Source: Elusimicrobiota bacterium (lineage in GTDB: Bacteria; Elusimicrobiota; Elusimicrobia; FEN-1173). From it: 64,000 bases of DNA. The notes below the pieces were generated by a model. That model worked only from the letters and a program-made list of their open reading frames with translations. It did no database searches and had not been told where the DNA came from. The position numbers and the translations under genes were made by a program. Shown here piece after piece: positions 52,198-59,614 of the stretch (position 1 is its first letter; each line of letters starts with the position of its first letter). The DNA lies in the NCBI GenBank assembly GCA_016715645.1, contig JADJZR010000010.1, positions 1-64,000 on the forward strand, read 5' to 3'.

Positions 52198-52312
52198 TTC
52201 CCTCTCCTCTTGGGAGAGGGTAGGGTGAGGGAAACGTTTTTCTGAGGACACGAACGTCGATGTCCCTCATCCGGCCCTCCGGGCCACCTTCTCCCAAGAG
52301 GAGAAGGAAAAT
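52198..52312. repeat. Inverted pair of short palindromic repeats before the last Bat gene
   Basis: TCCCTCTCCTCTTGGGAGAG to GGGTGAGGG (52198-52232), then TCCCTCATCCGGCCCTCCGG to GAGGAGAAGGAAAAT (52262-52312), in opposite orientation with 29 bases between. They are family members of the 46690 and 47945 copies and fill the gap upstream of the BatD-like gene. Confidence 0.85.
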
Positions 52313-52394
52313 CATTTTTATCGGCGAAGACAGGCAACCCATGGGTAGTTACTATTGGCGATTAATAAGGACGGGATACGGGGGGCGTGACGTG

Positions 52395-54797
52395 ATGGGG
52401 ATGGAGTGGTTGTTGGGGCGATGGGGGAAAGGGGTTGTGCTTACAGCGGCCATTATGGCGGCCGTTGCCTCGTTATGTGTTGCGGCGGATTTTACCTTGA
52501 CGGCGGAGGTGGATCGCACCACGTTGTCCATGAACGACACGCTTACGCTTCAATTGACCTTGGCGGGCGGCCGTGTGAACGCGTCCCAGCCAACCCTCAG
52601 CAACCTGCCTGGGTTTCGCGCCACTTTCGCGGGCCAAAGCCAAAACATCAGCTACGTCAACGGCACCGTCACCAGCCAGGTGACCTACTCGTTTGCCTTG
52701 GCGCCCCAGTCGCCGGGGGACCACATGATTCCGGCCATCTCGATGGTGGTGGACGGAAAAACCCTGACGACCGCGCCCATTGCGGTGAAAGTTCTTCCGG
52801 GAACCGCCGCGGTGACCGCGCCGTCGGCGGGCGAACGATTGGCGCGCACCGTTCACGGAGGGCGAAACCTGTTTGTGACCACGTCTCTCGACAAAAACAG
52901 CGCGGTGGTGGGGGAACAACGGACCTTGACGTTTAAATTTTACAGCCGAGCGCCGTTGCTCTCTCAGCCCAACTACCACCCACCCGACACCACGGGCTTT
53001 TTGAGCGACGATTTGCCCCCGCAAAAGTCTTATGTGTCGACCGTGGACGGACTTCGTTACCAAGTGGTGGAACTGAACACGGCGTTGTTTCCGACCAGTT
53101 CCGGCAAGTTCACCATCGGCCCCGCGTCGTTGGACTGCAACGTTCAAGATTTCCAGGACCCGTTTGGGGACCAATTTTTTCAGCAATTTTTTAACCGGGG
53201 GAAAACTGTGACTCTCCGAAGCGATCCCATCACGGTCACCGTTCGCCCGGTGCCCAGCGAAGGCCGGCCGGCGTCGTTTCGCGGGGACGTGGGCCGATAC
53301 CAGATCAGCGCTTCGTTCGACAAAAAAACCGCCCGGGTGCACGAACCCGTTACGCTCACGGTAACCGTGTCGGGGGAGGGCAACATCAAATCGTTGTCGG
53401 CCCCGCCCTTACCCGACGTCAACGAGTTCAAAACCTATGAAACCCTTTCCAGCCTCAACATCGACAAGAAAGACGGGCGGTTGCGTGGGTCGAAAGTGTT
53501 CACGACCGTCCTGAAACCCGAAGTGTCGGGGTCCTTGACGTTTCCGGCCATCCCCCTTTCCTATTTTGATCCCGGTGTGAACGCTTTTAAAACCGTGACG
53601 ACCAAACCCCTCGTCCTCTCGGTCACGCCGGCGGACACCACAGATTCGGCCGGAACGGGGGCGGTTTCCTACACGTCCGCTCCCGAGGGGCTCAAAGAAA
53701 TTGGGCGGGACATCCGATTCATCAAGACCCGCGGGGCCCTGCGCACTCAAAATCCGCCTGTTCAAGAACGGCCCTGGTTTCCTTACGCCCAGGCCGTGCC
53801 GGCGGTGTTGTTTGTTTTGGTGTGGGCGGGACGGGCGTTTGGGTCCGCGGGGCTTAAACGGTTGTCCCCGTCGGCCGCTCGCAAAGCGTTGAGCGCGATC
53901 AAACGGGAAAAAGCCGGGGGGACTCCCTCGGTGGAAACGCTCCACCGAATATTTTTGGACTACGCCGCCGCTGTTGTGGGGGCCAATCCCCAAAGCTTGA
54001 CGTCGGAACGGATCGTTTCCTTTTTGTCGGCCCGCGGCCGTTCGGCCGAGTTATTAAAAGAAAGCAACGATTTGTGGGAGGAGTTTGACCGGTCGCGCTA
54101 TTCGTCCGCGCTTGTAACGACCCAGGTCCCGGCTGACTTGTTTGAGTTGGGAAACGCCGCTTACCAATCGGGCGATTTCAAAACGGCTCAGGGCCATTAC
54201 GAGGCGTTGATTGCCGAAGGGCGCGGGGGGGCGGCCCTCTATTTCAATTTGGGGAACGTCTATTACCGGTTGGGCCAGATGGGGCGCGCTCGGTTGTGGT
54301 ATGAGCGGGCCCTCGACGCGGCCCCGCGCGACGAGGACGCGTTGTTTAACCGCAACCTGGTTCGTGAACGGGTGGGCGAAACCGAAACCGCTGGGAGCGG
54401 GCTGAGGAGTTTAGCCGGAACGTTGTGGGCGGCCGCTACCGTCGTCAATGTTTTGTTTTTTGGTTTGTTGGCGGTGGGGCTTTATTGGGAAGAAGAATGG
54501 ATTTGGTGGGGACGGTGGGGCATGGGTTTGCTGTTGGTGGGTTTTTTGGCCGCCGCTGTGGCGGCTCAACGTCACGCGTCGGTGTCTTACGGCGTCGTTG
54601 TGGCGGACCGGGCCGAAGCCCGCACGGGACCCAGCGCACAAGAACAGGTGGGATTCGTCGCTCCGGAAGGACATCGGGTGGTTTTGTTGGACACCCTCAA
54701 CGAGTGGGTCCAAATCGGCGTCCCGGCCAAAGGGTTGAAAGGGTGGGTGCCCACCGACTCCGTCGAAACAGTTCGTTTGAATACGTTTCGGAAGTGA
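52395..54797 (+). CDS. batD: BatD-like protein with TPR and SH3-like C-terminal domains
   Basis: The ATG at 52395 gives 800 residues; the reading frame is open to 52260, but that part is the repeat. Signal peptide (GVVLTAAIMAAVASLCVAAD). Repeated BatD/oxygen-tolerance beta domains follow (~27-420: FTLTAEVDRTTLSMNDTLTL and EPVTLTVTVSGEGNIKSLSA), with a membrane helix (AQAVPAVLFVLVWAGRAFGS). A helical part and TPR repeats (LGNAAYQSGDFKTAQGHYEA, LYFNLGNVYYRLGQMGRARL) follow, then two helices near 680-725 and an SH3b-like end (DRAEARTGPSAQEQVGFVAP, VQIGVPAKGLKGWVPTDSV). It closes the MoxR-Bat operon. Confidence 0.87.
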   Translation: MGMEWLLGRWGKGVVLTAAIMAAVASLCVAADFTLTAEVDRTTLSMNDTLTLQLTLAGGRVNASQPTLSNLPGFRATFAGQSQNISYVNGTVTSQVTYSFALAPQSPGDHMIPAISMVVDGKTLTTAPIAVKVLPGTAAVTAPSAGERLARTVHGGRNLFVTTSLDKNSAVVGEQRTLTFKFYSRAPLLSQPNYHPPDTTGFLSDDLPPQKSYVSTVDGLRYQVVELNTALFPTSSGKFTIGPASLDCNVQDFQDPFGDQFFQQFFNRGKTVTLRSDPITVTVRPVPSEGRPASFRGDVGRYQISASFDKKTARVHEPVTLTVTVSGEGNIKSLSAPPLPDVNEFKTYETLSSLNIDKKDGRLRGSKVFTTVLKPEVSGSLTFPAIPLSYFDPGVNAFKTVTTKPLVLSVTPADTTDSAGTGAVSYTSAPEGLKEIGRDIRFIKTRGALRTQNPPVQERPWFPYAQAVPAVLFVLVWAGRAFGSAGLKRLSPSAARKALSAIKREKAGGTPSVETLHRIFLDYAAAVVGANPQSLTSERIVSFLSARGRSAELLKESNDLWEEFDRSRYSSALVTTQVPADLFELGNAAYQSGDFKTAQGHYEALIAEGRGGAALYFNLGNVYYRLGQMGRARLWYERALDAAPRDEDALFNRNLVRERVGETETAGSGLRSLAGTLWAAATVVNVLFFGLLAVGLYWEEEWIWWGRWGMGLLLVGFLAAAVAAQRHASVSYGVVVADRAEARTGPSAQEQVGFVAPEGHRVVLLDTLNEWVQIGVPAKGLKGWVPTDSVETVRLNTFRK

Positions 54798-54815
54798 TTT
54801 ACAATTGAGGATTCC

Positions 54816-55961
54816 ATGACCATCGAAAAACCTATTTTGGACATTGCTGAGGAGGTGAAGGGGGTTTCGACTCCCTATTATCTCATTGACGAGGCGCGGC
54901 TGGTGCGGAACTTGGAAAAGGTTCGGCGCGTGCGGGAACTGTCGGGGGCGAAGTCGGTGTTGGCCCTGAAATGTTTTTCCACCTGGTCGGTGTTCGATCT
55001 GATGAAACAATACATGGATGGCACCACGTCCAGCTCTCTTTACGAAGCGCGGTTGGGCGCTGAAAAGTTTGGCAAAGAAGTTCACGCCTACAGCGTCGCT
55101 TGGTCCCCCTCCGAAATCGCGGCCGTTCGGCCGCTGGCCACAAAGATAATCTTTAACTCCGTGTCTCAGTTGGAGCGGTTTCTTCCGGCGGTTAAGGGAT
55201 TGCCGGTGGGAATTCGGGTGAACCCGGGGGTTAGTCATTCTCATTTTGATTTGGCTAACCCGGCTCGGCCGCATTCGCGGCTGGGGGAATCCCGCTTGGA
55301 TGCCATTGTTCCTTTCACTTCCTCCCTGTCCGGGGCCATGTTTCACTGCAATTGCGAGAACGACGATTTCGCCAGTTTTTCGCGCATCGTCGATCACATC
55401 GCCAACCAATATGGATCTTTGCTCGAACAGTTGGATTGGGTCAGTTTGGGGGGGGGAATTTACTTCACCAAAGAAGGTTATCCTTTGGAGTCCTTTGCGG
55501 CGAAGCTAAAAGAGTTTGCCCGGCGGTTTGACGTGCAAGTGTATTTGGAGCCGGGAGAAACGGCCATTACGCGGACGGGCTTTTTGGTGACCAGCGTGTT
55601 GGACGTTGTGAACAACGGCATGGACGTGGCCATCGTGGACGCGGCGGTGGAAACCCATATGTTGGATTTGTTGATCTACAACACGTCTGCTAAAATAGAG
55701 CCGGTTCCCGCGGGGCCCCACACGGTGATGGTCGCGGGACGAACCTGTTTGGCGGGGGACGTGTTTGGGACTTATTCGTTTCCTGAAAAACTGAAAGTGG
55801 GCGACCGCGTGGCCTTTGCCGACGCGGCGGGGTATACGATGGTGAAAAAAAATTGGTTCAACGGCGTGGCCATGCCCGCCATCGTTGTCCGTCGGATCGA
55901 CGGACGAGTGGACGTGGTGAAACAATTTTCTTACGACGATTACGTCGGATCCCTCTCTTAG
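54816..55961 (+). CDS. nspC: Carboxynorspermidine decarboxylase
   Basis: 381 residues of the PLP-dependent alanine-racemase-fold decarboxylase family. The PLP lysine lies in LALKCFSTWSVFDLM. GTTSSSLYEARLGAEKFGKE, LDWVSLGGGIYFTKEGYPLE and the C-terminal AGRTCLAGDVFGTYSFPEKL (active-site Cys and Asp) are typical of NspC. It converts carboxy(nor)spermidine to (nor)spermidine in the cytoplasm. The carboxynorspermidine synthase starts 9 bases downstream, so the pair forms the alternative polyamine pathway known from Vibrio and many gut bacteria. Confidence 0.94.
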   Translation: MTIEKPILDIAEEVKGVSTPYYLIDEARLVRNLEKVRRVRELSGAKSVLALKCFSTWSVFDLMKQYMDGTTSSSLYEARLGAEKFGKEVHAYSVAWSPSEIAAVRPLATKIIFNSVSQLERFLPAVKGLPVGIRVNPGVSHSHFDLANPARPHSRLGESRLDAIVPFTSSLSGAMFHCNCENDDFASFSRIVDHIANQYGSLLEQLDWVSLGGGIYFTKEGYPLESFAAKLKEFARRFDVQVYLEPGETAITRTGFLVTSVLDVVNNGMDVAIVDAAVETHMLDLLIYNTSAKIEPVPAGPHTVMVAGRTCLAGDVFGTYSFPEKLKVGDRVAFADAAGYTMVKKNWFNGVAMPAIVVRRIDGRVDVVKQFSYDDYVGSLS

Positions 55962-55970
55962 GAGAAAAAA

Positions 55971-57812
55971 TTGAAAAAGAACGTTCTGATCATCGGGGCC
56001 GGAGCGGTGGGACATGTGGCGGCGCACAAGTGCGCCCAAAACAACGACGTCCTGGGAGACATCTGCATTGCGTCTCGGACGGTCGATAAGTGCGATAAAA
56101 TTATTGAAAGCATTCACCGGAAAAAAAATATTAAAGATTCTTCCCGCCGGATTTATTCCCGGCCCATCGATGCCCTCGACATCACCGCCACCACCAACCT
56201 GATCGAAGATACCCAATCGGAGATCGTGATCAATTTGGGCCAGGCCTACGTGAACATGTCCGTTTTGGAAGCGTGCCTGAACGCCCGCGTGACTTACATG
56301 GACACCGCCATTCACGAAGATCCCGCGAAAGTCTGCGAAGACCCGCCTTGGTACGCCAACTACGAATGGAAACGACGCGATCGGTGCAAGAGAAAGGGCG
56401 TCAACGCCATTTTGGGCGTGGGGTTCGACCCCGGCGTGGTCAACGCCTGGTGCGCGCTGGCGGTGAAACATCATTTTGATAGCATTGACACCATCGACAT
56501 ATTAGACGTCAACGCGGGTAGCCACGGAAAATATTTTGCCACCAACTTTGATCCGGAAATCAATTTCCGCGAATTTAAAAAAGTGTGGGCCTGGATCGAC
56601 CGCAAGTGGGTGAGTTCACCGGTGCACACGGAAAAGTGGATGTACACGTTTCCCGTCGTGGGCGAACGGCCCGTTTATTTGAACGGGCATGACGAGTTGC
56701 ATTCTCTTTACAAAAACATCGACGCCAACTCGATCCGCTTTTGGATGGGGTTTGGAGATCACTACTTGAACGTGTTTAATGTTTTGAAAAATATCGGCAT
56801 GCTTTCGGAAGTGCCTGTGAAAACGGCGGAGGGCGTGGATGTGGTCCCCTTGAAAGTCTTGAAAGCCGTGTTGCCGGACCCCGCGTCGTTGGCCCCCGGT
56901 TACACGGGCCATACCTGCATCGGAAACTTGGTGAAAGGGGAAAAGGGGGGGAAACATAAGGAAATTTTTATTTACAACACCTGCGATCACGCGGCGTGTT
57001 ACAAAGAAGTTGAGTCGCAGGCCATTTCTTACACGGCCGGCGTGCCGCCCGTGGCCGCGGCCATCCTGGTGGCCAAGGGCATTTGGAACCCCAAAACCAT
57101 GGTCAACGTGGAAGAACTGAACCCGGACCCGTTTATTGCGCTTCGCTGGTTCGAAGGTGCTCCGAAGGAGCGGATGAGGGAACTGGGCAGTTACATTAAA
57201 CGATTGATCCGGTTCGTTCTTGGGGTCGGGTTTTTGTTCGTTGGAGGGTTTATGGGCGCCTCTGTTAACGCATCTGAGAAAAACGAGTTGGCCACGTTCG
57301 CCGGTGGTTGTTTTTGGTGTATGGAACCGCCTTTTGAAGGGCAAAAGGGCGTTTTGGACGTGGTGGCCGGGTATATCGGCGGGTCCACGGTGAACCCCAC
57401 TTACGAACAAGTGTGCACCGGTGAAACCGGCCACGCTGAAGCTGTTCAGGTAACGTTTGACCCGTCTCAAATCCGCTACGAAGAATTGTTGGAGATCTTT
57501 TGGCGCAACATCGATCCCACCACCGAAAATGTCCAGTTCGCCGACCAGGGGACCCAATACCGCACCGCCATTTTTTACCATTCGGAAGATCAAAAAAAAG
57601 CGGCCTTGGCGTCGAAGAAAAAGCTGGCGGATTCCGGAAAGTTTTCAGGGGGGATTGTGACGGAGATTGTTCCGGCGGGAGTTTTCTATTTGGCGGAAGA
57701 GGATCATCAGAATTATTTTAAAAAACAACCGTTTCGTTACAACCGATACAAAGAGGGTTCCGGCCGAGCCGGTTACTTGAAACGAACCTGGCCCGACGCT
57801 AAAAAACAGTGA
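55971..57812 (+). CDS. Carboxynorspermidine synthase fused in frame to secreted MsrA
   Basis: A TTG start (GGAG 6 bases upstream) opens a 613-residue frame. Residues 1-~400 are a saccharopine-dehydrogenase-like carboxynorspermidine synthase: nucleotide-binding NVLIIGAGAVGHVAAHKCAQ, IVINLGQAYVNMSVLEACLN, VGFDPGVVNAWCA and the end MVNVEELNPDPFIAL. A basic plus hydrophobic segment (YIKRLIRFVLGVGFLFVGGF, ~406-425) looks like a signal peptide, and ~438-613 are methionine sulfoxide reductase A with the active-site GGCFWCMEPPFEG. An internal ATG at 57174, with AAGGAG at 57165-57170, would start a free, exported MsrA. A lost stop codon in the synthase gene is the simplest cause, but the frame is open throughout. 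Confidence 0.85.
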   Translation: MKKNVLIIGAGAVGHVAAHKCAQNNDVLGDICIASRTVDKCDKIIESIHRKKNIKDSSRRIYSRPIDALDITATTNLIEDTQSEIVINLGQAYVNMSVLEACLNARVTYMDTAIHEDPAKVCEDPPWYANYEWKRRDRCKRKGVNAILGVGFDPGVVNAWCALAVKHHFDSIDTIDILDVNAGSHGKYFATNFDPEINFREFKKVWAWIDRKWVSSPVHTEKWMYTFPVVGERPVYLNGHDELHSLYKNIDANSIRFWMGFGDHYLNVFNVLKNIGMLSEVPVKTAEGVDVVPLKVLKAVLPDPASLAPGYTGHTCIGNLVKGEKGGKHKEIFIYNTCDHAACYKEVESQAISYTAGVPPVAAAILVAKGIWNPKTMVNVEELNPDPFIALRWFEGAPKERMRELGSYIKRLIRFVLGVGFLFVGGFMGASVNASEKNELATFAGGCFWCMEPPFEGQKGVLDVVAGYIGGSTVNPTYEQVCTGETGHAEAVQVTFDPSQIRYEELLEIFWRNIDPTTENVQFADQGTQYRTAIFYHSEDQKKAALASKKKLADSGKFSGGIVTEIVPAGVFYLAEEDHQNYFKKQPFRYNRYKEGSGRAGYLKRTWPDAKKQ

Positions 57813-57967
57813 CGAATTCCGGTAAATGTTCAGCCCGAAAAATTCAGTCAAATGGACTTTTTCTTTGGCAAGGGCTGGGAGATTCTACTCAACACAGAGC
57901 TGTCCGGTTAACCCGCGACGGAAACTCCCGACCTCCCGTCATCCGGCAGGTGGATCCAGCATTAAAA

Positions 57968-58000
57968 CTGGATTCCCGACAAAATCGTTCGGGAATGACG
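57968..58000. repeat. REP-like palindrome, copy 4
   Basis: CTGGATTCCCGAC and TCGGGAATGACG arms around AAAATCGT; closest to the copy at 5856-5892. It lies in the 237-base gap between the MsrA fusion and the membrane protein gene. Confidence 0.7.
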
Positions 58001-58049
58001 AGTTTTACGCATTTGTTTCCCGGACAGCTGTGACTCAACACCCTTTAGG

Positions 58050-58568
58050 ATGAAATTCCTCAGCCTCTTTCCGTTACTCTTTTTTGTGGGAATTGCTGTC
58101 CGCCATTACAGGGCGGGCCGGTGGGGCGACGCGTTGTGGATGTGCCATTTGTCCAACGTGCTTTTGGCGGCGGGGTTATTTTTCATTCAACCGTTTCTTG
58201 TGTTCATGGCCCTTCCCTGGCTGTTGTTTGGGATTCCCCTGTGGTTGGCGGAAGTGATACGAACCCGCAAAGTTGTTCCCCTATCGGTTCTAACTCATTT
58301 CGGCGGGGCCGGGATTGCCCTGTATGCGGCTTCCCAAATGGGTCTGGTGCCAGGCACCTGGTGGGCGTCGTGGCTTTTTGCTCTCGGCGCGCAAGGGGTG
58401 TGCCGCATTTTCACCCGCCCCGAATGGAATGTCAACGTAACTCACCGGGTCTATGACGCCTGGAAACCTTTTTTTAAAACGTTTCGGGCTTTTTGGATTT
58501 TTTGCATTTCCGCCGCGGCGGTTATCCTTTGGATATTGGATCAACTGTTTTCAGTTGTCTTCGCCTGA
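58050..58568 (+). CDS. Multi-pass membrane protein, function unknown
   Basis: 172 residues with about five hydrophobic helices: FLSLFPLLFFVGIAVRHY, LWMCHLSNVLLAAGLFFI, FLVFMALPWLLFGIPLWLAE, GAGIALYAASQMGLV and FWIFCISAAAVILWILDQLF. CHLSNVLLA and a late conserved-looking WASWLFALGAQGVCRIFTRP are distinctive, but I do not recognise a named family. The gene stands alone. Confidence 0.65.
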   Translation: MKFLSLFPLLFFVGIAVRHYRAGRWGDALWMCHLSNVLLAAGLFFIQPFLVFMALPWLLFGIPLWLAEVIRTRKVVPLSVLTHFGGAGIALYAASQMGLVPGTWWASWLFALGAQGVCRIFTRPEWNVNVTHRVYDAWKPFFKTFRAFWIFCISAAAVILWILDQLFSVVFA

Positions 58569-58581
58569 CGGTAGGAGCGAT

Positions 58582-58706
58582 CGTTAAGTTATTAAATTAT
58601 CACCGTCCCCTATTTCTTTCGTTGATTATCGTGTCGGGGCGTGGTAAAATCGGGGCGGTTAAGTGATTTGGACGTTAAGTTATTAAGTTATCACCGTCCC
58701 CTATTT
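58582..58706. repeat. Pair of 34-bp direct repeats
   Basis: CGTTAAGTTATTAA followed by A or G and TTATCACCGTCCCCTATTT occurs at 58582-58615 and 58673-58706 in the same orientation, separated by 57 bases. They lie between the membrane protein gene and tRNA-Gly. ACCGTCCCC-type strings of this kind are often left by REP/RAYT elements; no gene lies inside. Confidence 0.75.
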
Positions 58707-58766
58707 TCTTTTTGTGCGGGTGTCCCTCATGAAGCGGGACTCCCGTAAGATTAGCGGAAAACCTTA

Positions 58767-58840
58767 GCGGGTGTAGTTCAATGGTAGAACGGCAGCCTTC
58801 CAAGCTGCACACGAGGGTTCGATTCCCTTCACCCGCTCCA
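58767..58840 (+). tRNA. tRNA-Gly (anticodon TCC)
   Basis: GCGGGTG and CACCCGC form the acceptor stem, with discriminator T and encoded CCA at 58838-58840. The D-arm TAGTTCAATGGTAGA, anticodon arm GCAGCCTTCCAAGCTGC (loop CTTCCAA, anticodon TCC) and T-arm AGGGTTCGATTCCCT are all intact. Length 74 with CCA. It reads GGA/GGG glycine codons. Its 3' end is duplicated twice downstream. Confidence 0.96.
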
Positions 58841-59366
58841 CTATTTGATGGCCGACTTTGTCGGCCGTATATATCTGTGCGGGTGAAGGGAATCGAACGG
58901 GTTTTCCCGCCGACCCTAGGGAGGAAAAGGGCCCGCCGGGCGGGCCCGTCAGGGAAAACCCCGGCCTGGAAGAGGGAGGCGCTAGCCGACCGATGGAAGG
59001 CGATTCCGACCGCGCTAGCGGAAGTGCCGCGTGGGAGCGGCCCTTCACCCGCTCCATAATTTAATGGCCGACTTTGTCGGTCCGTAAACAATGCCGGCGG
59101 TGAAGCCGGGTTCAGTTGAATCGGGGAAAAGGTTCCCGCCGACCCTGGGGAGGACGTGGTGACCAGTCTCAAACAACTTTGAAAGGCCCGGGCGTGGCCC
59201 GATAGAAAAACCGGTGGACCTGGATCGGAAGAAGGGATGCGCGTTAAACTTAATTTTGACTGGCCTACGAGTGTTGGAAGTTTTTGAAAGATGGCTGGAA
59301 CTTCCGCGACGCGGGTAGCGAAAGTGCTCCGTGGAAAAGATTGGCGGGCCTCTTCACCCGCTCCAT
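58825..59366. repeat. Tandem repeats seeded by the tRNA-Gly 3' end
   Basis: CCCTTCACCCGCTCCA of the tRNA (58825-58840) recurs at 59041-59056 exactly and at 59351-59366 with one change. It defines two units of 216 and 310 bases. Both units continue with a shared TATGG-like, then GGCCGACTTTGTCGG palindrome (58849-58863 and 59065-59080), then CCCGCCGACCCT and a third related segment. Unit 1 also has an inverted copy of the tRNA T-arm/acceptor region (58879-58898). No complete second tRNA exists. The unit-1 end (59007-59040) matches the interior of the MITE-like element at 13361-13394. Confidence 0.75.
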
Positions 59367-59614
59367 ACGGGGGGGGGGGGGGGTGATTTTTGAGCAAAAT
59401 CTTTCGAAAAATCTCAATGTTGCCGGGAGTTGGGGGGGTCAAAAACATTCGGCCTGAACGTGGAATCAAATCCCGCCTGAAGCGTTTCAAAATCGGGCGG
59501 AGTTCTGACTGCTTTAAAGATTCAAATCGGAAAACTCGTAACAATATAACTGGTTGAATTCGGCTGTTACAAGGTCTAAGGTGGGCGGGGGGGGGTGGGG
59601 GTATTATTTTGGTT

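Noticed and set aside
59391..59608. RNA gene or regulatory RNA after the tRNA repeat array
   Set aside because: The stretch has G-runs and AT-rich sequence but no stable complete hairpin, tRNA or known riboswitch pattern that I could support.
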